Assembly: GCF_028290625.1 (NCBI RefSeq) | Contig: NZ_JAQGJM010000008.1 | Coordinates: forward strand, 248,001 to 312,000 | DNA: 64,000 nucleotides | Direction of reading: 5' to 3' | From: Devosia sp. | GTDB lineage: Bacteria; Pseudomonadota; Alphaproteobacteria; Rhizobiales; Devosiaceae | Shown here: positions 54,348-63,413 of the stretch, piece after piece | Position numbering within the stretch: position 1 is the stretch's first letter | Layout: every line of letters starts with the position of its first letter | The notes under the pieces: model-generated | What the model was told of the DNA's origin: nothing | What the model saw: only the letters and a program-made list of their open reading frames with translations | Database searches by the model: none | Position numbers and translations under genes: made by a program

Positions 54348-55220
54348 CTACGCGTCCAGGTTCTTGCCAACGGCGCGCATCAGGAAGAAGGCGACGATGT
54401 TGGCGATGATGACGGCGACCACGCCACCGGCCGAGCCGGCGCCGATGTCATTGGAGAGGATACCCGTCCGGAACACCAAGAAGGCGATGTTGGTGGAGGC
54501 AAAGCCCGGTCCGCCGCCGGTGGTGACGCGGATTTCGGCGAAGATGCCCAAGAGAAATATGGTCTGGATCAGGATGACGATGGTCACCGCCCGGGACATG
54601 TGCGGCATGATGATGTACCAGAACCGGTTGACGGCATTGGCTCCATCCATCTCGGCGGCCTCGCGCTGCTCTTCGGAGAGCGACTGCAGGGCAGTCAGCA
54701 GGATCAGCGTGGCGAACGGCAGCCATTGCCAGGCGACGATGATGATGACCGAGAGCAGGGGATATTGTGCGAACCAGTCGATCGGCTTGAGGCCGACGAA
54801 CCGCATCAGATGCGAGATCAGGCCGTAGTCGGCATGCATGAAGCCGTTCTTCCAGATCAGCGCGGCCACGGGCGGCATGACAAAGAAGGGTGAAATCACC
54901 AGAATGCGCAGGATGCCCTGGCCCCAGATCGGCTGGTCGAGCAGCAGCGCAATGAAGGTGCCGCCGATAACGGTGATGATCAGGACGCCGAGCACCAGGA
55001 TCAAGGTATTGATCAGCGCCTGGACGAAAGACGGATCGCTGATGACGTAAGTGTAGTTCGCGAGGCCGGCGAAGCCCGTCATCATCGGGTTGATCAGCGA
55101 GTAGTTCTGGAACGAGAACCACAGCGTCATCACCAGCGGCACGATCATCCAGATGAACAGCAGCACGACTGCCGGTGCCATCATGGTGCGCGCAAGGTTG
55201 CGCGTCTGCGCGGTAGCCAT
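54348..55220 (-). CDS. smoF: Polyol ABC transporter permease (SmoF type)
   Basis: 290-residue permease with about six transmembrane helices; EAA loop LQSLSEEQREAAEMDGANAVNRF. Separated from the binding-protein gene by about 200 bases with a strong hairpin. Partner of SmoG. Confidence 0.9.
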   Translation of the reverse strand: MATAQTRNLARTMMAPAVVLLFIWMIVPLVMTLWFSFQNYSLINPMMTGFAGLANYTYVISDPSFVQALINTLILVLGVLIITVIGGTFIALLLDQPIWGQGILRILVISPFFVMPPVAALIWKNGFMHADYGLISHLMRFVGLKPIDWFAQYPLLSVIIIVAWQWLPFATLILLTALQSLSEEQREAAEMDGANAVNRFWYIIMPHMSRAVTIVILIQTIFLLGIFAEIRVTTGGGPGFASTNIAFLVFRTGILSNDIGAGSAGGVVAVIIANIVAFFLMRAVGKNLDA

Positions 55221-55376
55221 CTGCTGATCCTCCCCCGAGGGCCGGTGCGTGGACCGGCATGATTTTGAACTCAGTATTAGTCCGAGTCTGCCCGACTTCT
55301 AGAGGGTGCTATTGGCCGGGCAGTCTCTGAACGAAGCGCGGGGCAGCCGCGCCTCGAAAGCTCATATCCCTGGCGG

Positions 55377-55405
55377 ACTGCAGCCGGCTTTGGACCGGCT
55401 GCAGT
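55377..55405. other. Intercistronic hairpin between the binding-protein and SmoF genes
   Basis: Perfect 11-bp stem ACTGCAGCCGG (55377-55387) with CCGGCTGCAGT (55395-55405), loop CTTTGGA, about 18 bases after the binding-protein stop on the minus strand. No T-tract. It may protect the binding-protein message from 3' decay. Confidence 0.7.
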
Positions 55406-55422
55406 TGCCGTCGGGGGGAGAC

Positions 55423-56730
55423 TTACTTGATGTAGCCGGCGCGGGTCATGTCGCGTGTCGTGGAGTCCTGGGCTTGCTTGAGGGCGTCGTCGGCCGACAT
55501 CTGGCCGGCGAGGGCTGCCGAGAACAGCTGGCCGACATTGGTGGCAATACCGGCGAACTCAGGAATGGCGGCGAACTGGACGCCGACATAGGGCACCGGC
55601 TTGACCGTCGGATGCTGCGGATCGGCCGAGTTGATCGAGTCCAGCGTGGTCTTGGCGAACGGCGCGGCCGCCTGGTATGCTGGGTTGTTGTACAGCGATG
55701 TACGAGTGCCCGGGGGCACGTTGGCCCAGCCTTCCTTGGCCGCTACGGTCTCGATATAGGCCTTGTTGGTTGCCCAGTTGATGAACTTCTGGGCAGCGTC
55801 GGCATGCTGGCTGCTCTTGGGAACGGCGAGAGCCCAGGTCCACAGCCAGTTGCCACGCTTGCCGAGCCCGGTATCGGGAGCAAGAGCGAAACCGACCTGG
55901 TCGGCAACGGTGGATTTGTCACCGATCAGCGCCGAGGCCGCCACCGTGGCGTCGATCCACATGCCGCATTTGCCCTGCTGGAACAGCGTCATGTTTTCGT
56001 TGTAGCCGTTGGACGAAGCACCGGCCGGGCCGGCATCGGCCATCAGCGACAGATAGGTGTCGAGCGTGGCTTTCCATTCTGGCTGGTCGAACTGGGGATG
56101 CCAGCTCTCGTCGAACCAGCGGGCGCCGAAGGAGTTGGACATGGCGGTCAGGAAGGCCATGTTCTCGCCCCAGCCGGCCTTGCCGCGCAGGCAGATGCCG
56201 TTGATGTCATTGGCGCGGTCGGTCATGGCGCGAGCGGCCTTGCCGATGAATTCCCAAGTGGGGGCGTCGGGCATGGTCAGCCCGGCCTTTTCCATCAGGT
56301 CCTTGCGGTAATAGACCATCGAGCTTTCGCCATAGAATGGCGACGCATAGAGGGTGCCATCGACCGACAGGGCGCCGCGCATGGCGGGCAGCAGGTCGTC
56401 GATATCGAAGCCCGGATCAGCGGCCAGAGCGTCGAGCGGCGTTAGCCAGCCCTGCTTGGCCCAAACCGGCGCTTCGTATGGGCCGATCATCATCACGTCG
56501 TACTGGCCGCCATTGGTGGCAATGTCGGTGGTGACGTTCTGGCGCAGCGTGTTTTCTTCAAGCACGACCCAGTTCACGTCGACGCCGCTGGCAGCGGTGA
56601 AAGCGGGCGACAGCGCCTGCATGCGGATCATGTCGTCGTTGTTGACGACGGCGATGGTGATGGTTTCGGCCGATGCCGTCCCGACGAGGGCAAGGCTGAG
56701 CGCGCCCACGATAAAGGGTGTCAGTTTCAT
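55423..56730 (-). CDS. smoE: Polyol ABC transporter substrate-binding protein (SmoE type)
   Basis: 435-residue periplasmic protein of the SBP_bac_1 family. Signal peptide MKLTPFIVGALSLALVGTASA from the ATG at 56730, preceded by GGATATCC; 19 more residues to 56787 are unlikely. Later motifs such as GESSMVYYRKDLMEKAGL and GFALAPDTGLGKRGNWLWTWA match sorbitol/mannitol binders. A candidate SorC operator lies about 55-70 bases upstream. Confidence 0.9.
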   Translation of the reverse strand: MKLTPFIVGALSLALVGTASAETITIAVVNNDDMIRMQALSPAFTAASGVDVNWVVLEENTLRQNVTTDIATNGGQYDVMMIGPYEAPVWAKQGWLTPLDALAADPGFDIDDLLPAMRGALSVDGTLYASPFYGESSMVYYRKDLMEKAGLTMPDAPTWEFIGKAARAMTDRANDINGICLRGKAGWGENMAFLTAMSNSFGARWFDESWHPQFDQPEWKATLDTYLSLMADAGPAGASSNGYNENMTLFQQGKCGMWIDATVAASALIGDKSTVADQVGFALAPDTGLGKRGNWLWTWALAVPKSSQHADAAQKFINWATNKAYIETVAAKEGWANVPPGTRTSLYNNPAYQAAAPFAKTTLDSINSADPQHPTVKPVPYVGVQFAAIPEFAGIATNVGQLFSAALAGQMSADDALKQAQDSTTRDMTRAGYIK

Positions 56731-56782
56731 GGATATCCTCCCAGTAACCGAAACGAGCATTTGTTCCGGCGATGGGCAAATA

Positions 56783-56801
56783 CTCACAACTTATGCGTGA
56801 G
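56783..56801. promoter_or_regulatory. Candidate operator upstream of smoE
   Basis: Inverted repeat CTCAC (56783-56787) and GTGAG (56797-56801) with a nine-base spacer, 53-71 bases upstream of smoE. Spacing and position suit the SorC-family regulator encoded just upstream. Short arms, so low confidence. Confidence 0.35.
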
Positions 56802-56892
56802 AGTCAAGCGTGCTATGCGCTCATCGCGTGATGTACGTATAGCAGAAAACGTTTCCGAACGCCGGAAATGCTTATCGATACAAGGGGTTGTG

Positions 56893-57846
56893 CTAAGCTA
56901 ACAAACCTTCAGCGGTTCGCTCGTCGGTGATCAGTCCGTTAACGAGTCGGCGGTTCAGCGTGGCGCGAATGCCGGGCAATTTTCTGCGCCCCATGGCAAT
57001 TGCCACGACCAGAGAGCGTTCGCGCGATGGCATCGGGGCGCTGGCGACGCGGTCATTGGTCAGCCCTTCGATCAGCTTGCCATCGGCATCGAAGCACCAG
57101 CCGCAGATTTCCCCGACCGCGCCGGCCTTCTGCAAGGCCTTGAGTTCGCTCTCGGTGATGAAGCCATCGAGGAACAGCGGCGCGTCGGGCCCGATATCGC
57201 CGATGCCGAGGAACGTGACATTGGCCTTGGCGGCGAGCGCCAGGGTCTCGCGGATCATCGGCTGGGCGTGCAGCAGTTCGCGTTCGCGCGCCGAGGAGGC
57301 AATGACGGGCAGGGGCATGGGAAAGCTGCGCGCTTTCACCGTGTCTGCGACGTTGAAAATGACGTTGTAGAACGCGGCCGAGCCGTCCGGCGCGATATTG
57401 CCGGTGAGCGACACCACCTTGTGGTGCGGGCATTCCATCGGCTGCAACTGCTCGATGGCGGCCTTGAGCGTACGGCCGGTGCCGACCGCCATAATGATGG
57501 GCTCGGGATGGCGCAGCCAGCGCTCGATCTCGGCAGCGGCGGCTTCGGCAACGCCGATCGTGGTCGATTCGCTGGCCGGATCGGACGGCACCACCTCGAC
57601 CAGGTCGAGCGCGAAACGCGATTTGAGGCGGGCGGCCAAGTCCATGCAGCGCCCGATCGGGTGGTCGAGCCGCACCTTGATCAGGCCTTCGCTGACCGAC
57701 AGCGATACCAGCCGCTGCGCCGATTGCCGCGAAATGCCGAGCTTGGTGGCGATCTCTTCCTGCGTATTGCCGGCGACGTAATACAGCCAGCCCGCGCGAG
57801 CCGCGTCATCCAGCCGGTGGCTGGAACTGTCTTGTCTTGGCGCCAT
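56893..57846 (-). CDS. SorC/DeoR-family sugar-binding transcriptional regulator
   Basis: 317 residues from ATG 57846. N-terminal helix-turn-helix LYYVAGNTQEEIATKLGISRQSAQRLVS and a large sugar-phosphate-binding domain (residues 75-310; VGTGRTLKAAIEQL, GDIGPDAPLF, CGWCFDADGK). Members respond to phosphorylated sugars and control polyol operons, as SmoC in Rhodobacter. Same direction as the transporter genes, with its own promoter region upstream. Probably regulates smoE onward. Confidence 0.9.
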   Translation of the reverse strand: MAPRQDSSSHRLDDAARAGWLYYVAGNTQEEIATKLGISRQSAQRLVSLSVSEGLIKVRLDHPIGRCMDLAARLKSRFALDLVEVVPSDPASESTTIGVAEAAAAEIERWLRHPEPIIMAVGTGRTLKAAIEQLQPMECPHHKVVSLTGNIAPDGSAAFYNVIFNVADTVKARSFPMPLPVIASSARERELLHAQPMIRETLALAAKANVTFLGIGDIGPDAPLFLDGFITESELKALQKAGAVGEICGWCFDADGKLIEGLTNDRVASAPMPSRERSLVVAIAMGRRKLPGIRATLNRRLVNGLITDERTAEGLLA

Positions 57847-57915
57847 GAACCGGTCCCGCACTTTGCGGCGGATTATTCTGCCATGCAGCGCCAAGCCGCA
57901 AGGGCCTTATGGTCG

Positions 57916-58680
57916 CTACTCGGTGCGCAGGGGGCGGCCGCTCAGCGCAGCTCGGATGTCGCGTTCGGTATCCTTGAGGTGAAAACGCATGGCGTCGGCG
58001 GCGGCTCGGCCATTGCCGTCCTTGATGCAATCGAGGATGCGCTGATGGGCGTCGATAGTGTCCTGAATGGTGTGGCCGCGCCGCTCGTGGCCGCGCCGGC
58101 TGATATAGAAGCCCTCGCGCAGTGGCTGGGCCATGGCTTCGAACAGATAGCCAAGCACGCGGTTGCCGCTGGCCAGCGCAATGGCTTCATGGAAGCCGAC
58201 ATCGAAACTGTGAAAGCGCAGTTCGACCGCGTCGGTGGGAAGGTCGATGGCGCCATCGGCGGCCTCGCGCATGCCCTGCAACGCGGACTCGATCGCCGCG
58301 ACACCGGCGCGGGTGGAGTGGCGGGCCGCCAGGGTTGCCGATTGCACTTCGAGCGACAGCCGCACCTCGATCAGGTCGAACAGGCCCTTGGCGTCGTACC
58401 GGATCACCGAGGTGAGGAAATCGGCGAAGGCCGAACCGTCGGGCGCGCGCACCAGCGCCTTGCGGCCACGGGCGATTTCCAACAGGCCCCGGCCCTCCAG
58501 CATCTTGACCGCCTCGCGGATGGTCAAGCGGCTGACGTCATAACGCGTGGCGAGATCGGCTTCGCTGGGCAGGCTGGTGCCAGGCGTCATCTCGCCCAAA
58601 ATCAGGCGCGCCAAATCGTCCGCAACAGTGCTGGCGGCACTGTGGGAATCGTGCCGGTCTTCCGGATCGGGTTGTGTCAT
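57916..58680 (-). CDS. GntR-family (FadR subfamily) regulator
   Basis: 254 residues. N-terminal winged helix GTSLPSEADLATRYDVSRLTIREAVKMLEGRGLLEI and a C-terminal FCD ligand domain (from about 90) with a metal-binding His/Asp pattern including FHSFDVGFHEAI and DAHQRIL. GGAGGAG is just upstream of the ATG. Divergent from the chvE-gguA-gguB operon, separated by 450 bases holding a repeated motif and palindrome; likely controls that operon and itself. Confidence 0.9.
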   Translation of the reverse strand: MTQPDPEDRHDSHSAASTVADDLARLILGEMTPGTSLPSEADLATRYDVSRLTIREAVKMLEGRGLLEIARGRKALVRAPDGSAFADFLTSVIRYDAKGLFDLIEVRLSLEVQSATLAARHSTRAGVAAIESALQGMREAADGAIDLPTDAVELRFHSFDVGFHEAIALASGNRVLGYLFEAMAQPLREGFYISRRGHERRGHTIQDTIDAHQRILDCIKDGNGRAAADAMRFHLKDTERDIRAALSGRPLRTE

Positions 58681-58691
58681 ATCTCCTCCGA

Positions 58692-58719
58692 GATATCAGA
58701 TACCTTTTAGTAACGTTAC
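58692..58719. promoter_or_regulatory. Candidate operator near the GntR gene start
   Basis: The minus strand reads GGTATCTGAT at 58704-58695 next to the ribosome binding site of the regulator gene; the same word occurs on the plus strand at 58875-58884 upstream of chvE. A perfect palindrome GTAACGTTAC is at 58710-58719. One or both may bind the FadR-type regulator. Confidence 0.45.
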
Positions 58720-58874
58720 GACTCTTGGTGGTCGATACAGACGGATTCGAGGCATCAATCGGCCGCACCATATCCAGAGCGCCAAAGCGACGCAATCGCC
58801 GAAAACGCTGGAATTATGATTAACTTTCGATGCTCGAAAAAAATACCGGAAGCACGTCGAACCCGCTTTACAAG

Positions 58875-58888
58875 GGTATCTGATTATC
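58875..58888 (+). promoter_or_regulatory. Second copy of the GGTATCTGAT motif upstream of chvE
   Basis: GGTATCTGAT followed by TATC on the plus strand, matching the motif before the divergent regulator gene in ten consecutive bases plus an offset TATC. Placed 77 bases upstream of a possible leader ORF. Confidence 0.4.
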
Positions 58889-58951
58889 CTAAGCAATTGC
58901 CCATGGGCTTGGGAGGGCCCCGGCGGGTTTACCGCCGTGCAGGAGGACTTC

Positions 58952-59104
58952 ATGCAAATCAATCTGGTGGCTCGCTCCGGCGTGTCTGCTTGGGCTGTTG
59001 CACCGTGGTTTTGCGGTTGTGAAGTCATTAACGAGGCCAGCGGGATTTATGCTGCGGCCTTTCTTCTTCTGTCATCCCCCCAGGATATCCATTCAAGCTT
59101 CTGA
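58952..59104 (+). CDS. Possible 50-residue leader ORF upstream of chvE
   Basis: ATG preceded by CAGGAGGACTTC, the best ribosome binding site in the region. It encodes 50 residues starting [14 protein letters not shown], with two cysteines (FCGCEV), and stops 26 bases before the chvE ATG. Composition is not clearly that of a folded protein, and no relative is known to me. It could be a regulatory leader peptide or simply a chance ORF. Confidence 0.35.
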   Translation: MQINLVARSGVSAWAVAPWFCGCEVINEASGIYAAAFLLLSSPQDIHSSF

Positions 59105-59130
59105 ACTCGAAAGACACAAAGGGAGTCGAG

Positions 59131-60204
59131 ATGAAGGTTCTAAAGACACTTGCTACCGTGCTGGCCGTCGGCGCCATGGCGCTGACTGCATCGACCGCGG
59201 TTTTCGCTCAGGACAAGGGCTCGATCGGCATTTCCATGCCGACCAAGTCCTCGCTGCGCTGGATCTCGGACGGTGATGCGCTGGTCAAGGCGCTGACCGA
59301 AAAGGGTTACACCGTCGATCTGCAGTACGCAGAAGACGATATCCCGAACCAGCTCTCGCAGGTCGAAAACATGGTCACCAAGGGCGTCAAGGCCCTGGTC
59401 ATCGCCGCCGTCGATGGTACCACGCTCAGCGCCGTGCTGCAGCAGGCTGCTGATGCCGGCATCAAGGTTGTCGCTTATGACCGCCTGATCCGTGACAGCG
59501 CCAACGTTGACCTCTACACCACCTTCGACAACTTCCAGGTGGGCGTGCTCCAGGCCAATTCGCTGCTGACCGGCCTTGGCTACCCTGCAAAGCCCGGCCC
59601 GTTCAATATCGAGCTGTTCGGCGGTTCGCCGGATGATAACAACGCGTTCTTCTTCTATGATGGCGCGATGTCGGTTCTGCAGCCGCTGATCGACAAGGGT
59701 GACCTGGTCGTGAAGTCCGGCCAGCTCGGCATGGACACCGTTGGTACCCTGCGTTGGGACGGTGCTGTCGCACAGGCCCGCATGGACAACATCCTGTCCG
59801 CCAATTACTCGGACGGCTCGCGCGTCGACGCCGTTCTGGCTCCCTATGACGGCCTGAGCCGTGGCATCATCTCGTCGCTGCGCGGCGTTGGTTATGGCAC
59901 TGCCGATCAGCCTTGGCCGATCATTTCGGGCCAGGATGCCGAAGTACCGTCCATCAAGGCAATCATTGCCGGCGAACAGTACTCGACCATCTACAAGGAC
60001 ACTCGTGAACTGGCTGCCAAGACCGCTGAACTGGTCGACACCCTGCTCACCGGTGGCACCCCTGAAGGCCTCGACACCACCACCTACAACAATGGCGTCA
60101 AGGTTGTTCCCTCGATCCTGCTGACCCCGTATGCGGTCGATGCTTCCAACTATCAGAAGCTCGTCGTCGACTCGGGCTACATCAAGGCCGAAGAACTGCA
60201 GTAA
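59131..60204 (+). CDS. chvE: ChvE-type periplasmic sugar-binding protein
   Basis: 357 residues of the periplasmic binding protein type 1 family. Signal peptide [20 protein letters not shown] to VFA before [18 protein letters not shown], which is the ChvE/xylose-binding start. Other signatures: [56 protein letters not shown]. Binds an aldose such as glucose, galactose or xylose; which one is not determined here. GGGAG before the ATG. A terminator-like hairpin separates it from gguA. Confidence 0.93.
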   Translation: MKVLKTLATVLAVGAMALTASTAVFAQDKGSIGISMPTKSSLRWISDGDALVKALTEKGYTVDLQYAEDDIPNQLSQVENMVTKGVKALVIAAVDGTTLSAVLQQAADAGIKVVAYDRLIRDSANVDLYTTFDNFQVGVLQANSLLTGLGYPAKPGPFNIELFGGSPDDNNAFFFYDGAMSVLQPLIDKGDLVVKSGQLGMDTVGTLRWDGAVAQARMDNILSANYSDGSRVDAVLAPYDGLSRGIISSLRGVGYGTADQPWPIISGQDAEVPSIKAIIAGEQYSTIYKDTRELAAKTAELVDTLLTGGTPEGLDTTTYNNGVKVVPSILLTPYAVDASNYQKLVVDSGYIKAEELQ

Positions 60205-60221
60205 GCCACACTGAACGACGA

Positions 60222-60247
60222 GGCCCCGCGGTAACGCGGGGCCTTTT
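60222..60247 (+). terminator. Terminator-like hairpin between chvE and gguA
   Basis: Stem GGCCCCGCG (60222-60230), loop GTAA, stem CGCGGGGCC (60235-60243), followed by TTTT. The short T-run suggests partial termination, giving more binding protein than transporter. Confidence 0.8.
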
Positions 60248-60328
60248 CCCGTCACGTCCATGTGCCTCTATTGTGCCGGGCGAGAATAAGCGCTAAGCGC
60301 CGCGCTTGCGTGAAATCGAGAGATAACG

Positions 60329-61861
60329 ATGGAAACGACAATTCTGGAGATGCGCGGCATCACCAAGACTTTCCCCGGCGTCAAGGCGCTGTCGGATGTG
60401 AACCTGGATGTGCGCGAGGGCGAAATCCACGCCATCGTGGGCGAAAATGGCGCCGGCAAGTCGACGCTGATGAAGGTTCTGAGCGGGGTCTATCCCGCCG
60501 GCAGCTATGACGGCCAGATCATTTATCGCGGCGGCGAAGTTCAGTTCAAGAATATCCGCGACAGCGAACACCAGAACATCGTCATCATCCACCAGGAGCT
60601 GGCTCTCGTGCCGCTGCTGTCGATCGCCGAGAACATCTTCCTCGGCAACGAAGTGGCCAAGAACGGCGTGATCAACTGGGACGAAGCCCGGGCTGGAGCG
60701 CGCAAGTTGCTCGCCATGGTGGGCCTCAAGGAAGACCCCGACACGCTGATCACGCACATTGGCGTCGGTAAGCAACAACTGGTGGAAATCGCCAAGGCGC
60801 TGTCCAAGGAAGTCAAACTGCTGATCCTCGACGAGCCGACCGCGTCGCTGTCGGAAAAGGACAGCACGGCGCTGCTCGAACTGCTGCTGGAATTCAAGAA
60901 GCAGGGCATTACCTCGATCCTGATTTCGCACAAGCTGAACGAGATCAAGCGCGTCGCCGACCGCGTCACCGTGATCCGCGATGGCCGCACCATCGAGACC
61001 ATGGACAAGGCCGATATCAGCGAAGACCGCATTATCACCTCGATGGTGGGCCGCTCGCTGGAAGATCGCTACCCCGACCGCGTGCCCAATATCGGCGAGA
61101 CGCTGTTCGAGGTGAAGGACTGGTCGGTCTATCATCCGCTGCATGCCGACCGGCAGGTGGTCAAGAATATCGCCCTGCACGTCAACAAGGGCGAAGTCGT
61201 CGGCATTGCGGGCCTCATGGGCTCGGGCCGCACCGAATTTGCCATGAGCGTCTTTGGGCGCACCTACGGGCAGAAGATCAGCGGCCAGGTGCTGATGAAC
61301 GGCAAGGTGGTCGACACCTCCACCGTGCGCCGGGCGGTCGATGCGGGGCTGGCCTATGCCACCGAGGATCGCAAGACCTATGGCCTCAACCTGATCGACC
61401 ACATCAAGAACAACGTCACCATCGCCAACCTGCCCGGCGTGTCGCGCAATGGCGTGCTCGACGACATGGCCGAGATGAAAGTCGCCAACGACTATCGCAA
61501 GGCCACCAATATCCGCTCCTCGAGCGTGCTGCAGCTCACCGGCAACCTGTCGGGCGGCAACCAGCAGAAGGTGGTGCTCTCCAAGTGGTTGTTCTCCGAC
61601 CCCGAAGTGCTGATCCTGGACGAACCCACGCGCGGCATCGACGTCGGCGCCAAGTATGAAATCTACACGATCATCAACAAGCTGGCGGGCGAGGGGAAGG
61701 GCATTCTGGTCATTTCTTCGGAAATGCCCGAGCTGCTGGGGATTTGTGACCGCATCTACGTGATGAACGAAGGCCGCATCGTTGGCGAACTCTCAGGGGA
61801 TGAGGCCAGCCAGGAAAAGATCATGCGCGCAATCGTGCGTGCAGAAGGAAGAACCGCATGA
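60329..61861 (+). CDS. gguA: Multiple-sugar ABC transporter ATP-binding protein
   Basis: 510-residue tandem ATPase of the MglA/XylG/GguA group. First domain: Walker [10 protein letters not shown], Walker [11 protein letters not shown]. Second domain: degenerate Walker [10 protein letters not shown], signature [15 protein letters not shown], Walker [14 protein letters not shown]. The second site is normally inactive in this family. Its stop overlaps the gguB start. Confidence 0.93.
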   Translation: METTILEMRGITKTFPGVKALSDVNLDVREGEIHAIVGENGAGKSTLMKVLSGVYPAGSYDGQIIYRGGEVQFKNIRDSEHQNIVIIHQELALVPLLSIAENIFLGNEVAKNGVINWDEARAGARKLLAMVGLKEDPDTLITHIGVGKQQLVEIAKALSKEVKLLILDEPTASLSEKDSTALLELLLEFKKQGITSILISHKLNEIKRVADRVTVIRDGRTIETMDKADISEDRIITSMVGRSLEDRYPDRVPNIGETLFEVKDWSVYHPLHADRQVVKNIALHVNKGEVVGIAGLMGSGRTEFAMSVFGRTYGQKISGQVLMNGKVVDTSTVRRAVDAGLAYATEDRKTYGLNLIDHIKNNVTIANLPGVSRNGVLDDMAEMKVANDYRKATNIRSSSVLQLTGNLSGGNQQKVVLSKWLFSDPEVLILDEPTRGIDVGAKYEIYTIINKLAGEGKGILVISSEMPELLGICDRIYVMNEGRIVGELSGDEASQEKIMRAIVRAEGRTA

Positions 61862-63129
61862 CCACCGAAACCGCACCCACTCCCAGTGAAGTGCCGACCC
61901 CAGTGTCGGCGGGCCCATCGGGCCGCTCGATCCTGCAGGCCAACCTGCGCGATTACGGCCTCGTCGTCGCGCTGCTCGCCATCATGGTGTTCTTCCAGAT
62001 CTTCACGGCCGGCACGATGTTCAAGCCGGTCAACCTGACCAACCTGGTGCTGCAGAACTCCTACATCATCATCATGGCGCTGGGCATGCTGCTGGTCATC
62101 GTGGCCGGCCATATCGACCTGTCGGTCGGCTCGGTCTCGGGCTTCATCGGCGCCATCGCGGCCATCCTGATGGTGCAATATCACGTGCCGGCCATTCCGG
62201 CGGGCCTGTTGTGCCTGGTGCTGGGCGCCATCATCGGCGCTTCGCAAGGCTATTTCATCGCCTATGTGAAGGTTCCGTCCTTCATCGTGACCCTCGCGGG
62301 CATGCTGGTGTTCAAGGGCCTGTCGCTGGCGGTGCTCGGCGGCAAGTCGGTGGGCCCGTTCCCCACCGAATTCCAGCTGCTCAGCGCCGGCTTCATTCCC
62401 GATGTCATTGGCCCGATCACGCTGGTCGCGCCGAAGCTCGATGCCGCCGGCAAGGCAATTGTGGGCAGCAGCATCGTGCTGCATTCTACCACGATGGTCA
62501 TCGGCATCCTGATCGTGCTGGCCATGGTGTTCTCCAGCCTGCGCACCCGGGCCCGTCGCCGCAGCCATGGCTACGACTCCGAGCCGTTCCCGCTCTTCGT
62601 GGTCAAGACCGCGATCATCGCGGGCCTCGTGCTCTACATCACCTATCTGGTGGCCTCCTATAAGGGCCTGCCGAATGTGCTGATCGTGATGTCGATCCTG
62701 ATCGCTTTCTTCGTGTTCATGACCAAGCGCATGACCATCGGCCGCCGCATCTATGCGCTGGGCGGCAATCCCAAGGCGGCGCAGCTTTCGGGCATCAAGA
62801 CCGAGCGGCTGACCTTCTACGTGTTCACCATCATGGGTGCGCTGGCGGCATTGGCCGGGTTGATTTTCGCGGCGCGCCTCAACACCGCGACGCCCAAGGC
62901 CGGCCAGGGTTTCGAGCTCGACGTGATCGCTGCCGTGTTCATCGGCGGCGCCTCGGCGCTGGGCGGTGTGGGCCAGGTCGCGGGCGCGGTGATCGGCGCC
63001 TTCATCCTCGGCGTGATGAACAACGGCATGTCGATCCTGGGCATCAACATCGATCTGCAGCAGATGATCAAGGGCGTCGTCCTGCTCGGCGCCGTGGTGT
63101 TCGATCTGTACAATAAGAACAAGGCCTAA
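61858..63129 (+). CDS. gguB: Multiple-sugar ABC transporter permease
   Basis: 423-residue permease of the BPD_transp_2 family with about ten transmembrane helices; [31 protein letters not shown] and [14 protein letters not shown] are characteristic. Longer than MglC-type permeases because of an extra segment near residues 180-270, as in XylH/GguB. ATGA overlap with gguA. Followed by a strong terminator. Confidence 0.93.
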   Translation: MTTETAPTPSEVPTPVSAGPSGRSILQANLRDYGLVVALLAIMVFFQIFTAGTMFKPVNLTNLVLQNSYIIIMALGMLLVIVAGHIDLSVGSVSGFIGAIAAILMVQYHVPAIPAGLLCLVLGAIIGASQGYFIAYVKVPSFIVTLAGMLVFKGLSLAVLGGKSVGPFPTEFQLLSAGFIPDVIGPITLVAPKLDAAGKAIVGSSIVLHSTTMVIGILIVLAMVFSSLRTRARRRSHGYDSEPFPLFVVKTAIIAGLVLYITYLVASYKGLPNVLIVMSILIAFFVFMTKRMTIGRRIYALGGNPKAAQLSGIKTERLTFYVFTIMGALAALAGLIFAARLNTATPKAGQGFELDVIAAVFIGGASALGGVGQVAGAVIGAFILGVMNNGMSILGINIDLQQMIKGVVLLGAVVFDLYNKNKA

Positions 63130-63153
63130 TCGGTTTTCGATCGGGAGTTTATG

Positions 63154-63190
63154 AATCCGCCGCGATCGCACGATCGCGGCGGATTTGTTT
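63154..63190 (+). terminator. Terminator of the chvE-gguAB operon
   Basis: Near-perfect 15-bp stem, AATCCGCCGCGATCG (63154-63168) with CGATCGCGGCGGATT (63171-63185), then TGTTTT. Confidence 0.85.
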
Positions 63191-63262
63191 TGAGGGGGGT
63201 GTTTTGAGACGCCTCCTCTGGAGGCCCGTGTCCTGAGACACGGTATTTACCCCACCCACCGC

Positions 63263-63343
63263 CCTTCCCGCGGACTTGATCCGCGGGCCACTAACCACTC
63301 ACGCCGCGCTGCGAGGGGCCCGCGGATCAAGTCCGCGGGAAGG
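63263..63343. repeat. Double-hairpin intergenic repeat, class A copy 8
   Basis: Between the gguB terminator and the end of the sulfurtransferase gene. Both stems CCCGCGGA/TCCGCGGG, loops CTTGA and TCAAG. Confidence 0.9.
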
Positions 63344-63413
63344 GCGAGTTTGGGGAGGATGTGGTGATTAGCGGCAAACGTGGCGGTTCATATCTCGAAT
63401 GCCGCCTACGCCT

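Larger units (their letters stand above)
58681..59130. other. 450-base divergent regulatory region
   Basis: Lies between the GntR-type regulator and chvE. It contains the paired GGTATCTGAT motifs, the GTAACGTTAC palindrome and a small ORF at 58952-59104. AT-rich stretches around 58815-58850 and 58880 differ from the high-GC surroundings and probably carry the promoters. No other gene is supported. Confidence 0.5.
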
